DNA from: Galaxea fascicularis
Taxonomy: Eukaryota; Cnidaria; Anthozoa; Scleractinia; Euphylliidae
DNA length: 64,000 nucleotides
NCBI GenBank assembly: GCA_948470475.1
Contig: OX419343.1
Location: 25,113,302 to 25,177,301, forward strand
Direction: 5' to 3'
Shown here piece after piece: positions 35,736-49,700 of this stretch. A program made the position numbers and the translations under genes. The notes below the pieces were generated by a model. The model worked only from the letters and a program-made list of their open reading frames with translations. It was not told where the DNA came from and did no database searches. How positions within the stretch are numbered: the first letter of the stretch is position 1; each line of letters begins with the position of its first letter.

Positions 35736-36089
35736 AGGCCCTTTGTGCCTGAATGCTAAAACGAAATAACCCGCACAATTTCGTACGACTCCATTTCTCG
35801 CGTAATTAGTAGAACCATTTATATTCCATTCCGAATAGACTTTTCTCTCAGTTTTAGAGAACAGAGGCACTAAGCAATAGAAAAGCGCAACGTCTTTCGC
35901 GCCTCAGTTCACTCGACCAGTCTTATTTGATTATTTCCACTCTCGTTACGGGACCACACAACGCAAAAAATCAGACGTCTACCTTCCTTTTGGTTTTTTA
36001 AAAATAGCTCTGTTCACACCTCAGAGTTATTCGTGTTGATTATGAGAAATTATTGGGCTTGTTGCCTTTTCTTTAAAATTTTTGGAAAG

Positions 36090-36200
36090 ATTTCCACGCA
36101 GCATCACTGTCATACTAACCCTGTTCCAAAAAGAATAGAGTTTGAGTCACAAAATGCATGCATAATTATGGGCGGGGCTGCGCGGAAACCTTGCCCCCCT
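36090..36200 (-). repeat. Dispersed repeat copy (see 16040-16160)
   Basis: On the minus strand this reads gcagccccgcccataattat, then tttttggaacagggttagta, matching the HPRT1 intron copy. Confidence 0.5.
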
Positions 36201-36943
36201 AAATTCACTTGTACAAACCCTGCACAATAACGCCTTTTGTCACAGTGCTGGTCTCTTTACAAGCTCATTAGCATGAAACATTATTGAAATTTGGTAACTA
36301 TCGTTCACTTTGTTCCCGGTGGAATATTGTTTGATTCCTCATTTTATTTAAATATTCAGTTTATCAAGGGAACAAAGACGGCTATACCTTCCATGCATAA
36401 CAAATGCCTTTGAGGTGTAAAAGTTTCCGCTCTCAACTGCATATAAGTATAACAATGACTTATGTCTGGTCGGAGAAAAGAATACAAAAAACACATATCA
36501 TTACGCTAATTTTCAATTTGACATTTGTAACTTTCGATGCACGCAAAAATGATGTAAGTTAATGGCGTGCAAGAAAACAGTTTTTAAGCAGTGCTAAACG
36601 AATGATCAAGCACACGTATAAATTTCTAAAGATATAAATAATAAATAACAAGATCGTGGAAGATTTAGTTTCTCCCCTGAACAGCCTCCGTTCACCTGCT
36701 TCCCCGTTTCTCATTAAAGATTGTTAATGAACTGTTTTCATTGGCTGTGGCCCAGACATATATTAACTTTCAAAAGATGTTTTGCATATAGTTATTGCAT
36801 GAAAAGGTTTGGGTGTATTTTGCATATCAGAAATCAAAACAAAACACGGCCTTGTAAGGTTCGCGCTGTTGAAGGCTATTTGCTGCAGAACCTTCCGGCC
36901 GCCCAACAGAGCAACAGAACGTTGCTTAAAAGCTTCGACAAAC

Positions 36944-37275
36944 ATGGCGTTTCAGTGGAAGGTAGAACGCTCAAAACATGATACAATGGTAAATTATTTC
37001 ACTGTACATTTAAGTGAAATTTCTTATAAGTTATCTCATATTGCAGTTTTGGAAATGCTAAGGGAAAGGGTTCGTTGGCGTTTGTTTTTCGTAATCCTGT
37101 TTGCTTACAGCTTGCTCCCTCACGTAGAAACTATCAAACAAAGAAAAAATGGATGGGATTAGCTTCAGTCCCTGGGAAAAAGTTACTTGGAATAATATGC
37201 GCATTTTCGGTTGCCCAAGTAGTGCAGAACGGATGCTTGAGGGATACAAAGCGGTTTGATTATCTCGGTTTTTGA
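36944..37275 (+). CDS. Candidate two-exon microprotein, 69 residues
   Basis: Exon 1 is 36944-36988, starting at an ATG in a strong context (aacATGGCG). A 122-bp GT-AG intron with a good pyrimidine tract follows, then exon 2 at 37111-37275 ending in TGA. The frame is continuous across the junction. The product is basic, with MAFQWKVERSKHDTM, then a Lys/Arg-rich stretch (RRNYQTKKKW), one hydrophobic segment (LLGIICAFSVAQVV, about residues 40-53) and a short tail ending FDYLGF. That layout is compatible with a small inner-mitochondrial or other single-pass membrane protein, but I recognise no family. The gene sits 1.9 kb downstream of PDIA4. Confidence 0.45.
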
Positions 37276-39758
37276 ATTTTTACAAATTACGCAAAAACTG
37301 TATTCGATTATTCAAGCTTACAGAACAATGAGTCCATCAGAGACTGGCCTCTCCAAATTAAAATGTGTATTATTTCTTCGGTGTAAATGACAATATAAAT
37401 TCTTAAATTGCTTGATGGTTCCTGACCTATATATATGTATTCAATTATAGAAGCGAGGGTTGTTTTCGGAAATTAAAATGACTTAAAAGCACTACGGTCA
37501 ACAAGACCCTTTGCAGCTGGTGGTCATGTGATTTTCCCATGAAAAGACTGGCCGCTGGTACAGTGATAATCTATTTTATTGAGTTTCTAAAAAGCAATAT
37601 AAGGACATTTAAGCCTTTGAAAACAGTTTTAAGAGTTTCATGCTAACCTCCAGCTAGTACTGAAGTACCTACGGTCGGTCAACATTTGTTTTATCAAGCC
37701 TTGCGGTTTTGTTGTATAAACTCAATGTTTTACCACCTATCTATTTTAATCTGGGTTTTTCCATTTCTGCCAATCAAGTTGTGGCGCGTACACTGCTGAT
37801 TGACATATCTCTTTGAGACCAGCTTATCTGTTTTGTTCTCGTTCCCAAGATTTACTGCACGTGCTTTTGAAAGCCACTTTTTAATCTATGAAGGGGTAAA
37901 GTCTTAGTCCAGCCTGGAGCAAAACTCGTTTTATCAGTTGGGAACGGTTGGTTATTAAACTGCAAGTTGGCACATCCTCCGTATAAGCCTAACTGGACCC
38001 TAGAGCCCCGCCGGAGGCTGCCCCTCATTGTGCCAAGAGCTCTGAATAAACATTACTCTCCCTCGTTTGGCCATCACGTCTTGACTCCTATCTCCGTGGA
38101 ACCGCACCAGTGAATGTGAAATTGGCGTGTTTCAAACATATAGCAGCCCAACTTCACATTCACTTTGAAATAAGGTCACTTTTAACCGTAAACAATTTGG
38201 TGAGAGAACTTGTAAGGATATATTAAGAAATAGGCGAAATATATGAGTGGCCAGTTGGTTGACTATACCTTTTGTGGTATCAAGGATTCTCAAATAGAGT
38301 GCAGGCATGTGCCGGGAAATTGGATTGACCAGCAAGTGAGGAGAGGGACTATAGGAGGTCCCAAATGGAGGTCCCGAATGGTGACCTCCCATAGTCACGT
38401 AGCTCCTCTTTACCATAGGCCATGGTAAAAGAAGAGCTAGGTTTCTTTTGTATTCCTTTTTAAACGTTCCACCATTCACATACTCGTCTTATTGTCATGG
38501 ACGGCTTTGTAACGCGAAAAGTTAAAACTGTTTGGTAGCCCGGAAGTCGTCATTTTGGTAGCTTGGATTTTAATCAGTCCATGAACGCCCTCGAGAGCTA
38601 ACGAGGATGCTCTCCGAACAATGTCGCAAGCCTACAAGTCAACGAAGAGTTTCTGTAACGTAGCTGGCATCCATGAGGTCATGAATGACACCGGCCCAAA
38701 ATCAGGCGATGGCAGAGAAGACGATCGTCCAAGTGAAGTTGTGGTTCCCTTTGAGACGTCCGGCCAAGACTAAAAGCTTTTGTTTCGTTTTGTTTTTTTC
38801 ATGTAGCATGCTCATCCATTTTAAACACTGAGTAAACATTTAAAAACTAGGGGGCATACAGTAGTACCCAACACTGCCTGCCTCGATTGGTCAAGAGGGC
38901 ATGCAGTATCGAACGCGAGGTAGAAACAACCCATGATAGTCTATCATGTGTCGATGCTTTTTCGGGGGACTTCCCAGCATCGCCTTTAGAGATATCAAAT
39001 ACTTGACGTGATTTTGAGAAGACTCCACTAATTTGTGGTCAGATAAAAGAGGTGAAACTTCTCTGTCTTATCAAAAATTTTGCCAAAAGGGTGGTTCCTT
39101 GATCCTCGCTCTATGCTATACAATTTGTTCAGGATTTCTGTCAATTAAAACCAATAACATGTAATTCATTAAAATAAGAAATAAAACAGAGCAGCAATTA
39201 GCTTTTCTTAGTATGAAATCACTTGTTTAGAAATAAATAGGGAGTATTTATTATAAAAAAAATTGCTGATAAAACAAACCGAAACACGGAAAGAAATGAC
39301 CTTTCCAATTGATAGTGCGTTTTCAGACAACTTTATTTGTTGCCTAAACACGTTGAGTAATACTTTGAGTAACATTTAATTGTACAGCTTTTTCTTTAAC
39401 AATGTAACCTGCTTGCCATGTTTCTTGTACAAACTTACGCGATTCATTTCTGTTTATTTATTGTAACACAATAGTTGTATAGTATACCATTGTTGCTTTT
39501 TTAAATCCTGTTTAATTTAAGGCCGGGATACTTGTCCGCTGTTTAGTTTCTTAGCAACACTGCTTGCTTTTTTATTTCGTACACTTTATAAATCTGGTGA
39601 GGTCTGGATCTATTCTTTTGTTTAAAAAAGTGAAAAGTAGAATTTATGAAAGGTAGCCATGGAACAACAGAGAAACAATTTAAACATGTCACTGTTGAAA
39701 GAAATTCAACCCCCTTTATATTCTTGGTGCTAATCGGACCTTTTCATTATTTGACAAA
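37276..39758. other. Intergenic DNA with one small hairpin, no gene recognised
   Basis: A hairpin at about 38399-38440 (gtagctcctctttaccat / atggtaaaagaagagcta) marks a probable MITE remnant. The 115-codon minus-strand frame 38132-38479 overlaps that repeat and has no recognisable content. Confidence 0.45.
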
Positions 39759-39842
39759 ATGGCTAGAATAGACTCCATTTATCTTGCTCTTCTGTGTGTA
39801 GTTGTAACTCCGGACGTTTCAGCACTTAAACCAACGAACCAG
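39759..39842 (+). other. Orphan signal-peptide first exon
   Basis: An ATG in good context (aaaATGGCT) opens 28 codons, MARIDSIYLALLCVVVTPDV then SALKPTNQ, and ends at CAG|GTTAGT. The hydrophobic core and the VSA cleavage-like site are typical of a secreted protein's first exon. A TATA-like tttatatt lies about 45 bp upstream. No convincing second exon was found before the next gene. Confidence 0.35.
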
Positions 39843-41056
39843 GTTAGTGTATAACAAATCAGTGTTAGGCAGGTGTTAGGTGACGTGATAAGCAGCATAG
39901 GTTTATTATATTTGCCTGCTCGGCAGAAGAGAGATGTTGATGCGCAAAGCATAAGAATGCTACTTTGAACTGAAAAATCAGCAAATTTTTGGCACTCTGT
40001 GATCCCGTGTATACCTGGGCCAATATCTGAGAACTGGATTATTCTACCAGTCATGATCAGTTTTCTTGAATTTCAAACTTACCATTCACTCGTTCTCGAC
40101 TAAATAGAAAGTGAGTTAGAGATAACTTAAGTCTTCATGATGTACAACTGACATCACCAAACCCTTGAATGGTTACCAGCTAAGGCTTTGATTTAATCAA
40201 AAATATCAAACTTTGTTTGCCATTAAAGCTTAAGCCTTTTAAGCCGTGACTGATTAAAATTGCTGCAGAAGGAGAACTTTTATTTAAGTAACCACGCAAT
40301 TTAGTTTTATTTTGCCTCATTATTCGATAACACGAGTATGCGTGTAACAGAAAAGAAAGAATTACATATTTCACATTGCAAACAGCTCATGGAAGCGACA
40401 ATTAGCCATTGCAGCGGACCATTATATTCAAGCGTGAATGCGCGATCAAAGCGTCATAATAGTAAAGAAAATGGATGTTTAGGGGGCAATAGACTGACTA
40501 AAATCGTCTTTTCTGGACATAAAAATGCAATTTTTTTAACATGATATAGCGGATTCTTATACTTAAAGGGTTAATATATCATCGTGGCTTAGTTTTAAGT
40601 GAAATAAACGAGATTAAGTTGTAGACTTTTTACTTTGAAAATCGCGCTTTCTGCGGTATCGACAGTATGGAAAAAGATCCTAATTAGAGTTACACATTGA
40701 TTTTCTGCCAAACTAAGGACAAATGTTCAGATGATAGAGCAGATTAGTTAATACACATGTATTACCTGCACGTTAATAGCTTTTTCTCGAAATTGGGAGC
40801 AGAATAAGTTGTAGACTTTTGCGTTTGAAAATATACGGTTTAAAATTGGCGCGAGTTCGGTCAGTCAAGCCATTGTCTTTGCGAAAACAATGGTCACCAT
40901 AAATAAAGAATACGCTATTGAAGAAAACCAGTCATCTGTAGCAGCCCAATCGACAAACTTCTAACAAGGCAGAAAAACCAGTCGCGCGCGAAATTTAAAG
41001 TCGCTTATATTAGCAATCACAGCTTGCGGTCGGTAATCAACAACACTGTTTCAAAG

Positions 41057-41510
41057 ATGTCTGATGTAAGGGTAAATGACTTGGACCAGGAACTCTTTTC
41101 AGAGCTTACAGAATCCCTGGTCCAACCTTTACTTATGCATGTAGTTGCACCGTTTGTAAACGGAAACGATCCAAATTATTGTGTTCAAATTAACGGGAAA
41201 GCTTTATGGGAATGGGGATCATGGATGGCAGCTTAAAGAAACTATTCGCTGTTGTTCAGAGCAACCTTCGTGCGAATGGCTATCAACTTGAGGAGTCTGC
41301 GTTTGATCGGGTCTCTCAAGAACTTTCGTGGCTAAAATTAAAGAAGAGATAAATGGAAAGCGGAGGAATAAGAAGAAAGCCGAAACTTGGACACAACTGA
41401 TTATCTATCCCGCCGAAATTTCGCATTCGCCTTACGACATGGTAAATGAGCTGAGTCAAAAAGTTGACCACTTAAACGCAGCAATAAGAATAGCATTCTG
41501 TCAGGTTTAA
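41057..41510 (+). pseudogene. Frame-disrupted coding relic
   Basis: An ATG frame from 41057 to 41236 (59 residues, including NGNDPNYCVQINGKALWEW) ends in TAA. Protein-like sequence continues at once in a second frame (LFAVVQSNLRANGYQLEESA, ending at 41352) and then a third (KAETWTQLIIYPAEISHSP, to 41510). Three successive frames with natural composition suggest an old gene or element broken by frameshifts. I do not recognise the family. Confidence 0.35.
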
Positions 41511-41937
41511 CGAAACCAACGAACACTTTTTTTATGCAAAACTTTGTAAACTCGAGAATTCTGGTTTTAAGAAATAAAACGATAACAATGGCGTCTGCCG
41601 CCTTTTCTTTAAATGCTCGGCCTACTTTAAGATAATGAGCCCCGCGATATTCCCTATGGAGGTTAGCGTGCGTTCTTGGTAACCAATCAATTAGGTTCTG
41701 CCTAATCGTCTTTGAATAATAACGCCAGTATGACAGATGTAGAGCTTTCTTAAGCTGTAAGTAAATGTCGCGAGAACAACAGCCATTTCTCCCACCGGGT
41801 GAATCGTGTTTCAAGACTACAACAAACACAGCCTCAGAAACCATGTTTATGATCACAGCACAACCTCTCTTGTTCTTTAGCGTTGTAAGCCAAGACAAAA
41901 CAATTTTATAGGATAAAGGATCCTCTCCTGTGTACAT
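41401..41937 (-). other. Unclassified 178-codon open frame
   Basis: The longest single-exon frame in the gene-poor stretch before the synaptotagmin gene. It starts with ATG at 41937 and has hydrophobic patches but no domain that I recognise. It overlaps the plus-strand relic at 41057-41510, so at most one is real. It is reported for completeness and could be chance or repeat-derived. Confidence 0.2.
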
Positions 41938-43707
41938 CTAAGCGATCAAAAGCAGGTTGTTTCTCCGCATCAGTTTCTGGAAATGAGTCGCGACCAATGA
42001 TTTGCTTTTATTTGAGGCAATCGTGCCGTGCCTCTCAATTGGATCATAGACTAGTACAGTGATGCTAAGGAATAAAGCTAATCTTTCACTTCTGTCTTAC
42101 GTATGTCACAGATAAGCGTGCGCATGGGTGTTTTACTGAATTTATTAAAACTGGACATCGTTCTTTCATATAGTTCCATAGTTCTATCCCTGACTGCAAA
42201 ACGGAATAAGAACCATAACCATGATTTACATTACTATGTGATATTGTTAATGTTGGTATCAGGATACGAAATCGCATGAGTGAAATTAAGGCTTAATTTT
42301 CAACCCAATTTTGTGAGACAAAAGTGGAAAAAAACAACTGTTATGGAAATGGATTGCTCACGTACTTTGTTTTGCTGCTCGACCGATCGGCTCTACCGAT
42401 CGGGAAGGAGTGACAGCGAGTAATTTTGCCATCGTTAAGCGAAAAATTAAGAAAAGAATGCTCTTTCTCGACCAATCGGCAGCATCACGTATTATTAATT
42501 TCCTCTAGCTAGCTATGTTATGATACTGTCCAAGGGACGAACCACTAGAAAAATGATTGGGGGAAGGTGGGGATTTTCAGTTTTCACCCTTGCACGTACA
42601 GGATTTTTTTTTCCGGTTCCCCTATTTTTCTTTTCTTGGCCTTCTTCTTTGTGCGTTTTTGTTTTCTCGTCTTTTTACCTTGCACTAATGTTTTTCCTCC
42701 CACCCCCCATCACTTTTCTAACCCCCCCCCCTCCCCAGCTCATAAGACCCATCGAAACCCATCTTGTCAGTTTTAAAATACAATTTTTGTTTATAGTGTT
42801 TTTGTTGGTTTTCTTATTTATCCGGGATGGGTATTCTATTTTAAATTACTTTTACAATTAAAAGTTTCTTTTCTATGTCAATTTGACAGTCTTTACGGCT
42901 TGTACTTTTCACCGGCAGCCAGGAGTATTTTTCATAGAGCCAGTATTAAAAATTACTCTACCAAACAGCTGCTCCAAAGCTATGGAGGGCGCCATAGATC
43001 AGAAAGGTTGGAAAACGACTATGAGATGCGGGCTTTTTGGCCGAATTTTCACTCTCTGTTGTTGTTGTTGTTTTTTTATTATTTTCTCACTAGTTTAATA
43101 AAGAATTCGTAACCTTATATATTAAGGTATGAAATAACTGTTGTCACCCGGAATGAAAAGCAGCTGCAGAAATATTGAATCGTCTCCAGTAAAATTCAAA
43201 CATTCAGCGAGCGTTCAAATTTCCAACAGACTATACCTTGTTGATCTCAAGAATTCAACCCAGAGTTGATAAATATGATCAAAACATTTTGCTCGCTAGG
43301 ATTTCTTCCGCCATATCATTTAGTATTCTCTGTAGCATTCAGTGACTACCAGAAACAAAGCCGTGTGATACTTAATTTGAACCAAAAACAAAAGCCAAAT
43401 TAAAGAAATAAACAAGCAGATCGAGGTCTCCATTGGGTGAAAAAAGTTAACAAAAGGGAGTGCCATCATTGAATTTTGTTTATAAATCTGCAAAACCAGA
43501 CATTTTGCAGGTGGAGTTTTCTCCAAGGTGTCCTTTGATGGCTTTCGTCCTTGTTGTTAAGTACTTATTGTTCTGTTGACACGCATCACTCAATCAAAGG
43601 TATTAACATTTCAAAGGCTTACCGAACCGTCGAGCTGTGCTGTAGTTTGTGGAAAGAGCGAGCATAAGCGAGATCAGGGCTGCGGTACTCTCGGCTTTGC
43701 TTCGCTC
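41938..43707. other. Intergenic DNA upstream of the E-Syt gene
   Basis: It contains a pyrimidine-rich tract at about 42596-42740 and a small inverted repeat of ccgatcgg at about 42380-42400. The open frames here (42520-42861, 42883-43098) follow the low-complexity sequence and are not supported. Confidence 0.4.
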
Positions 43708-46700
43708 ATGGCAACTCAAACAGCAGAGCAAAAACCGGACAATTCCGATGTAAAGGAAGCCAACCCCGAAGGAGAAGCGCCGGCTGATCCACAGGCTGAA
43801 CAGAATAAACCAGCGAAGAAAACAGAGCTCGCAATTCTAAACTTTGTGTTGAAATATCTGAAGTTGGTTGGGGGCGCGCTGTTGATTTGGTTTATGGGAT
43901 GGCTTGGTTTGAGTTATGTCTGGATCGTCTGCGGGTTTTTCATCTACGTTTTATGGCGAATGAATCAAGAAGAAAGAAAGAGTCGGAGAGATGCTTTCAG
44001 GGAAACTGTCGAAAAAGAACAGCAAGTTGTAGAGGCCCGCATGGAAGACCTGCCATCTTGGGTAAGCTTTCGTCGCTTGAAAATTTTTGTTTTGCATTTC
44101 GCCTTCAGCCAAATGCACCAGTTTAAATAAGTCTAAAATTTAGTGAAAGGAAGATAATTATTTCTCTGTTGGTAAGTGTTTGCAAGTTTAATTTATCAAA
44201 TAGTTTCCGTCGCGATCGTTACAAACTTGTCTGGAACGACCAGACGCGTTTTCTCGTGTACATTTCGTCGCAAATCTCCCATGTCATCCTCGCTGCTTGC
44301 AGACTACTTGAACATTTTCTTTTTGGCTCGTAATTAATCTAAGGATGTCTGAGAAGCAGCTGTTGTGTGTTGGCCAAAATCCCATCGTATCTAGTTTTTA
44401 TATTCCCGGGTTTGTCGCTCTAGCACCAAGGCGTGGTTTACGTTTGTGCTCGAACTTTCTCTGAGATATTTCCTTCGGCCGGAAGTTAGTAAAACTTTTG
44501 CGGTGTTAATATGCTAGTGATGGTGCGGAAGACTCGATCAAAAACAGTTGGAGAGCTGGGAGACATAATACTAGGCACTTGTGGAACATTGACTTAGCTA
44601 CTACAATAGAATATAAACACGTCAACATTAGGTGGGTTCCTTACGGGCATGTTTCCAGTGGTTTCTGCAATGAATTTTATGTTTAATTGCTGTTTTGAGT
44701 GATAAATTTAAATTTCAGCTGGGAAAATGCGAGATAGACATAAACTTAAACCGGGCTTGAATACAGCAAGGTTTTGATATGCTGAGGTCTAAATTTTTAT
44801 GAATAATATGTATTAATGATGTATTGTTTTTAAAGTCAAAGCCAGCCGTATTTGGGTTAATAAATTATTGAAATGAACGCGGTGACGGAGACTCTTTAAC
44901 TCGCCGTGGATGCCAAATTATTAGTAAATTTGTTTTTTGATAGAAATGGCAGTGTGTCATGTTCAAAGCTGGCATCTGCTAGTCTTTGATTGACAAAGAT
45001 GTATCAGTGGCATTAAATGGATTGAACATTTGAATAAAAATTCAGAAGCAAAGAAAATATACATACAGGTGTACATACATGCATACACATACATGTTATG
45101 TTATGTGTTATGTTACCAGAGAAATTTATGGAAATATTTCCACACAGCCCCATACATTAATATGAAAACCTTGTACATGCATTTTGTGACTCAAAATAAA
45201 AATTCTGGGCTTGTTGGAACAGAAATTATTGTTCTTATATGAAGGGGATTGCAGGCTTGAGTTATTGCTTGGAAAAAGTTGTCTGTATTAGCCTGTCCAT
45301 TAGCTTTGCTTGCTTTGCTTTCAGCAACTTGCATCTCCTTAATTAGCCAGAACCTAGAAATAAACTAATAAGTTTGGTGCCGTCAACTTTTGGTGTTACA
45401 GCACATCATTGTGAGTTTTAAGCAGTCATTTCTAGTCATGCATTTCAGCTGATACAAAATACAAGCAGCAATTAGCATTTAAAATTGAGGTTTTCCAGGG
45501 GCACCCAACATCAATTTTCGGAAAATATCTGTTCGGAAGACGATTTGAGATCTAGAATTTTCGGAACATTTGTTGTAAAATTTCTTGCTTGCCTGCCTCT
45601 CCTAGGATTTTCGAACATCTAAAAAATGGTATAATTGCCCATTTTTAACGGATTGTTACCGTAAAAAGGTCACCTAGAATTTTCGGGAACCTTATTTCTG
45701 GCTGAAATTTTCGAAAAGGTAAGTTTTGATCCCTATAATTTTCGGATCACTAAACTTTCAGCTAGGAAATCCGAACAGATGAAAAATTTTTAGGAGATAA
45801 AAATATGCCTATATCTACCGTTTAAATACTAAAATACGTTCAACAATGCTATGTTTAGTGGTTTTGAACTATATTCTCGTTGGGTGCCCCTGGTTTTCAT
45901 GTTTAACATTTTGTAAAAAGACAACTGGTAGTTGCATCATTTGTTTTGCTGTATTTAATTTTTCCGTAGGCAAGATTTTGAAAAGTGCCCTTCAGGGTTG
46001 TTGTTAAGTTGCTAGCTACTCATTTTATTGAGCTTCGCGCTTGGAACAAAACATGTCAACCATTTAAATATAAGCCCCCAACAGTGTAAATCAAGTGCAT
46101 TTATGCCAACTCTCCTGGATTATCTGGGAGCCTCCCAGATACAAAGCGAATCTCCTGGTCTCCTTTGCAGCTGACTGAATCTCTGGGAAAAAAGTAAATT
46201 TAGATCAGTTCTCCGCCAAAATCTAAGTTTTAAACTACATATTTTCCAAAAATCGAAATCATCTGGTTTCTTATGCTTACACTGTATGTATGTCATCATT
46301 ACATGTACACTTTGTAAGTTTCTTTTTCTTGGGTCTTGCATGTAATTGTGGTATTAATTTTTGTTATATGTCGTAAACAAAAAAGTACACTGACTTTACA
46401 AAATAAGCCACAATCTGATTGAATGAGCAGTAAATTATATAATCAATCCTTACACATGTTACAGGCATCTCTTATGAAAACTAGATGTATTATTTCAGTT
46501 AGATACTTATGACCCTATAAAAATAATGGAGGTGCTCATTGAAATTTTTGAAAAGAACCCCCAGAATCTCTATTATTGGGTGTGGCCTCCCAAAATTTTC
46601 AACCCTAAAAGTTATTACCACTTCTATTGGGGAAACCAATTTTAAAACATCAAATTAACCAACATTGACAAGTTTCACTAGCAGTTAAGACGGCCCACCT

Positions 46701-49700
46701 TGACTCAATACCCTAAATGGTACCGTGACAAATTTAACAGTGGTAATTGCAGGTTGAAGTACCCTAAGTGGTACCAACTGTCAATTTTACGCCCTAAATG
46801 GTACAACAAGCACCCGTGTCATTTTTATAGGGGAGGTCCCCCAACCCACCTCCCCCCTCCCCCCTTAATCTGCTTATATATAAATTATAAAGGGATGGGT
46901 AAGAAATTGAAGTGGAGGCACCAAGGGCCATTCTGCTATGGAGATGTGTACATGTATATCATCACTCTAGCCAAGAGCAAAAAATATATTGTCCTTTTCA
47001 ATGTACAATTCCAATGAGCAAATTTGACTAAAGTGTACATGGCATGAAGATAATCCCCACCTACCCCTCCAGAAAATGATTCACATTGTCATCACGCAGT
47101 TTGTAATTAACCATACAATCAGACTGATATTACAATACCTGATGAGGCCAATTGAAATCTTATTCTGTTATGTTATATTGCCTGACAAGACCTGATCTCG
47201 AAACAATAAAATTTTCTGTTGTGGTTACTGACTGCATCACAGTCGAAACATTTTTGTCAAACCTCTTAGTGTTTTTAAGGCATCAGGTTATAGATTGTTT
47301 ATCCTGTAAAATGGTGCGTAAGCCTGTGCATTAGAGGCAATGTTACAATGTACATTGCAAACTTGTCAATGATGGCGTGTTAATCTGTTGCAGGTTTTCT
47401 TTCCTGATGTGGAAAGAGCAGAGTGGCTCAACAAGGTAAACTTTCTTTATCTCGGAAATTAGTTTGGGCAGAACTGGAGTAGGAAATTTCACAGATGTTT
47501 TAAGTGAGAATTTGATCTTTATCTTGACTAAGCAATACAGAAGGCACGTTAAAAGCATGTACCAGATATGTGTGTAGGCCAGTCTCTCTTTTGTTTGGTA
47601 TGAAATGTTCATGTAGTCATACTTCATTTAGACTCATTTTGCATTTCTCACAACATGTTTAAGTTCCTTACCTTGAAATGTGGCATACCTGCATGTGATA
47701 GTCACAGTGTTGTAAAGACATTTTTTTTAACTTAAAGCTTTGTTATGTTTTAATTATTGCTGTTTTCTTTGCACAACAGATGCTGGTCCAACTATGGCCC
47801 TTCATCAACGACATGGTCATCAAGATTTTGAAGGAAAATGTGGAGCCGGAAATTCAGAAGAATGTGCCAGGTTTTCTCAGCTCCATTCACTTTTCAGAAA
47901 TCTCTCTTGGTCTAGTGGTAAGTCTGAACATGTTGTTTCACAGTTTGTACAGCTGTAGGTTTTTGGCAGTTCCTATAAGGTCTTGCACTGCTAACCCAGT
48001 TTGAATCCAAATGAGAATTCAATACCCTTGGGTAAAAAGTCCTAAAAACAGAAAACAAACAATAAAAGCGATATATGAAAATAAACTTAATTCTCCCAAG
48101 ATCTGATTATTAATTTTCCTTTCTAGTTGCTACATAGTTCCTTGTACATTAGTTAAGAGAATTTGGGATTACATCAAGATAACCCCCTCTTGCTGATAAA
48201 TACATTTGTCAATTTTCATCACCTGTCTTCTGGACAATGTATTGATATTACGTTTGACATGCTAATCACTCAAGTGCTAATAACATATATTACATGTAAA
48301 TTGTAAATATCAACACAATGTTTTTCATTGATCTAGCCTCCTCGCATTGGCGGCATTAAGACCTACACTAACAATGTCGATCGGAATGAGATTATCATGG
48401 ACATTGACCTGATGTGAGTATCATAATGTGCTAAATGTAAGACTGAAAACAAAGAGTCAGAAAAAAATTTGTTATTCACTTTGTCCTAAAATTGCCTTGG
48501 AAGGGTACATGATCATGTGTGGTTCTAGAAAATTGATACCCCCCCCCCCTCCCCACGGAAGGATTTGGGGGTGAGGAGGTCACCCCCTACCCATCCAGAA
48601 ATCATAATTTTTCTCCATACATGTCTTTAAAAATGTTTGCTTTTGTCCCCCGAGGTGGGGGGGGGATGCTTGGGTATCATGTTCAGGTGATTGGTAGTGG
48701 TTTAGGAGTCACATGGTATGGTATCCTCCAGTCCTAGTTCTCTTAAGAGCAGCATTGTGGCTTGACACATTTTAATTTTGTTTTGTTTTCTTTACTATAG
48801 TTATGCAGGTGATTCAGACTTTGCACTGTCATTCAAGGGTGTTACTGTCGGTATTGAGGATCTTCAGGTAGGGGTGCCTGGAAAGTGTCTTCTGACAAAT
48901 TGTATTGCTCTCCTTCCAGACTACTTTGTATTCGCTTCTGAATTTCAAGGAGGATTTGACTTAACATGTACAATGTACATTAAAAGTCACCTAGCGCCTT
49001 ATTCTGTTCACCCCTTCAGTTATGCCCTGTTGCTAAATGTGCGGGAAGTCAGGAACGGGTGAATGAGAGTCGTGAAGTTTGAAGTTGCTAGTTGGAATTG
49101 GCAATGTATCAGGGGGTGGTGCCACACCCTTTCTCCTAGTCACCTCTTGCTGGCTATCCTGTAATGGACAAGGAATCTATCCAGGGGGGAGTGGTGATAA
49201 ACTTCTACTCTTTGTCACTTCTTGTTAGGTGTCCTGTTTAGGCTAGCATACCATTGAGAAGAAGAACTCTTAAAGTTGGCTCTCCTGTATCCCACAAACT
49301 ATAAATATTAGATGCAAAGATCACAAAGGCTATTTCTTTCAAGGAGTCTACCTTTCTTTTGTCTTGCTCTGTTTACATGATTATCGTTTGCCTTTTACAG
49401 ATCCGTGGAAGCCTGCGTGTGATCTTGCGGCCTCTTATCCCGGCTGCCCCCCTTGTGGGTGGAGTTTCTGTCTTCTTCCTTAACAGACCTGTAAGTTGAT
49501 TTGCAACTTGTCAGAAATTTGAAGCAATAATTAGGTTGTGTGATGTTATTTGTGCAGAGCAATAGCCGGTCTTTACTAATCATTCATAAAACTTTTTTTG
49601 TGTTGTTTTTTTTATTTCACCTTTTGTTTGATGGTAGGATGCAAGCTGTAGAAATTATTGGTTATCTGTAGCAATAAGCGTCATCAACATTAATAACACT

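Noticed and set aside
43576..43707. Longer N-terminus for the extended synaptotagmin
   Set aside because: The upstream in-frame codons lack the composition of the family; the ATG at 43708 starts a typical acidic, Pro-rich N-terminus.
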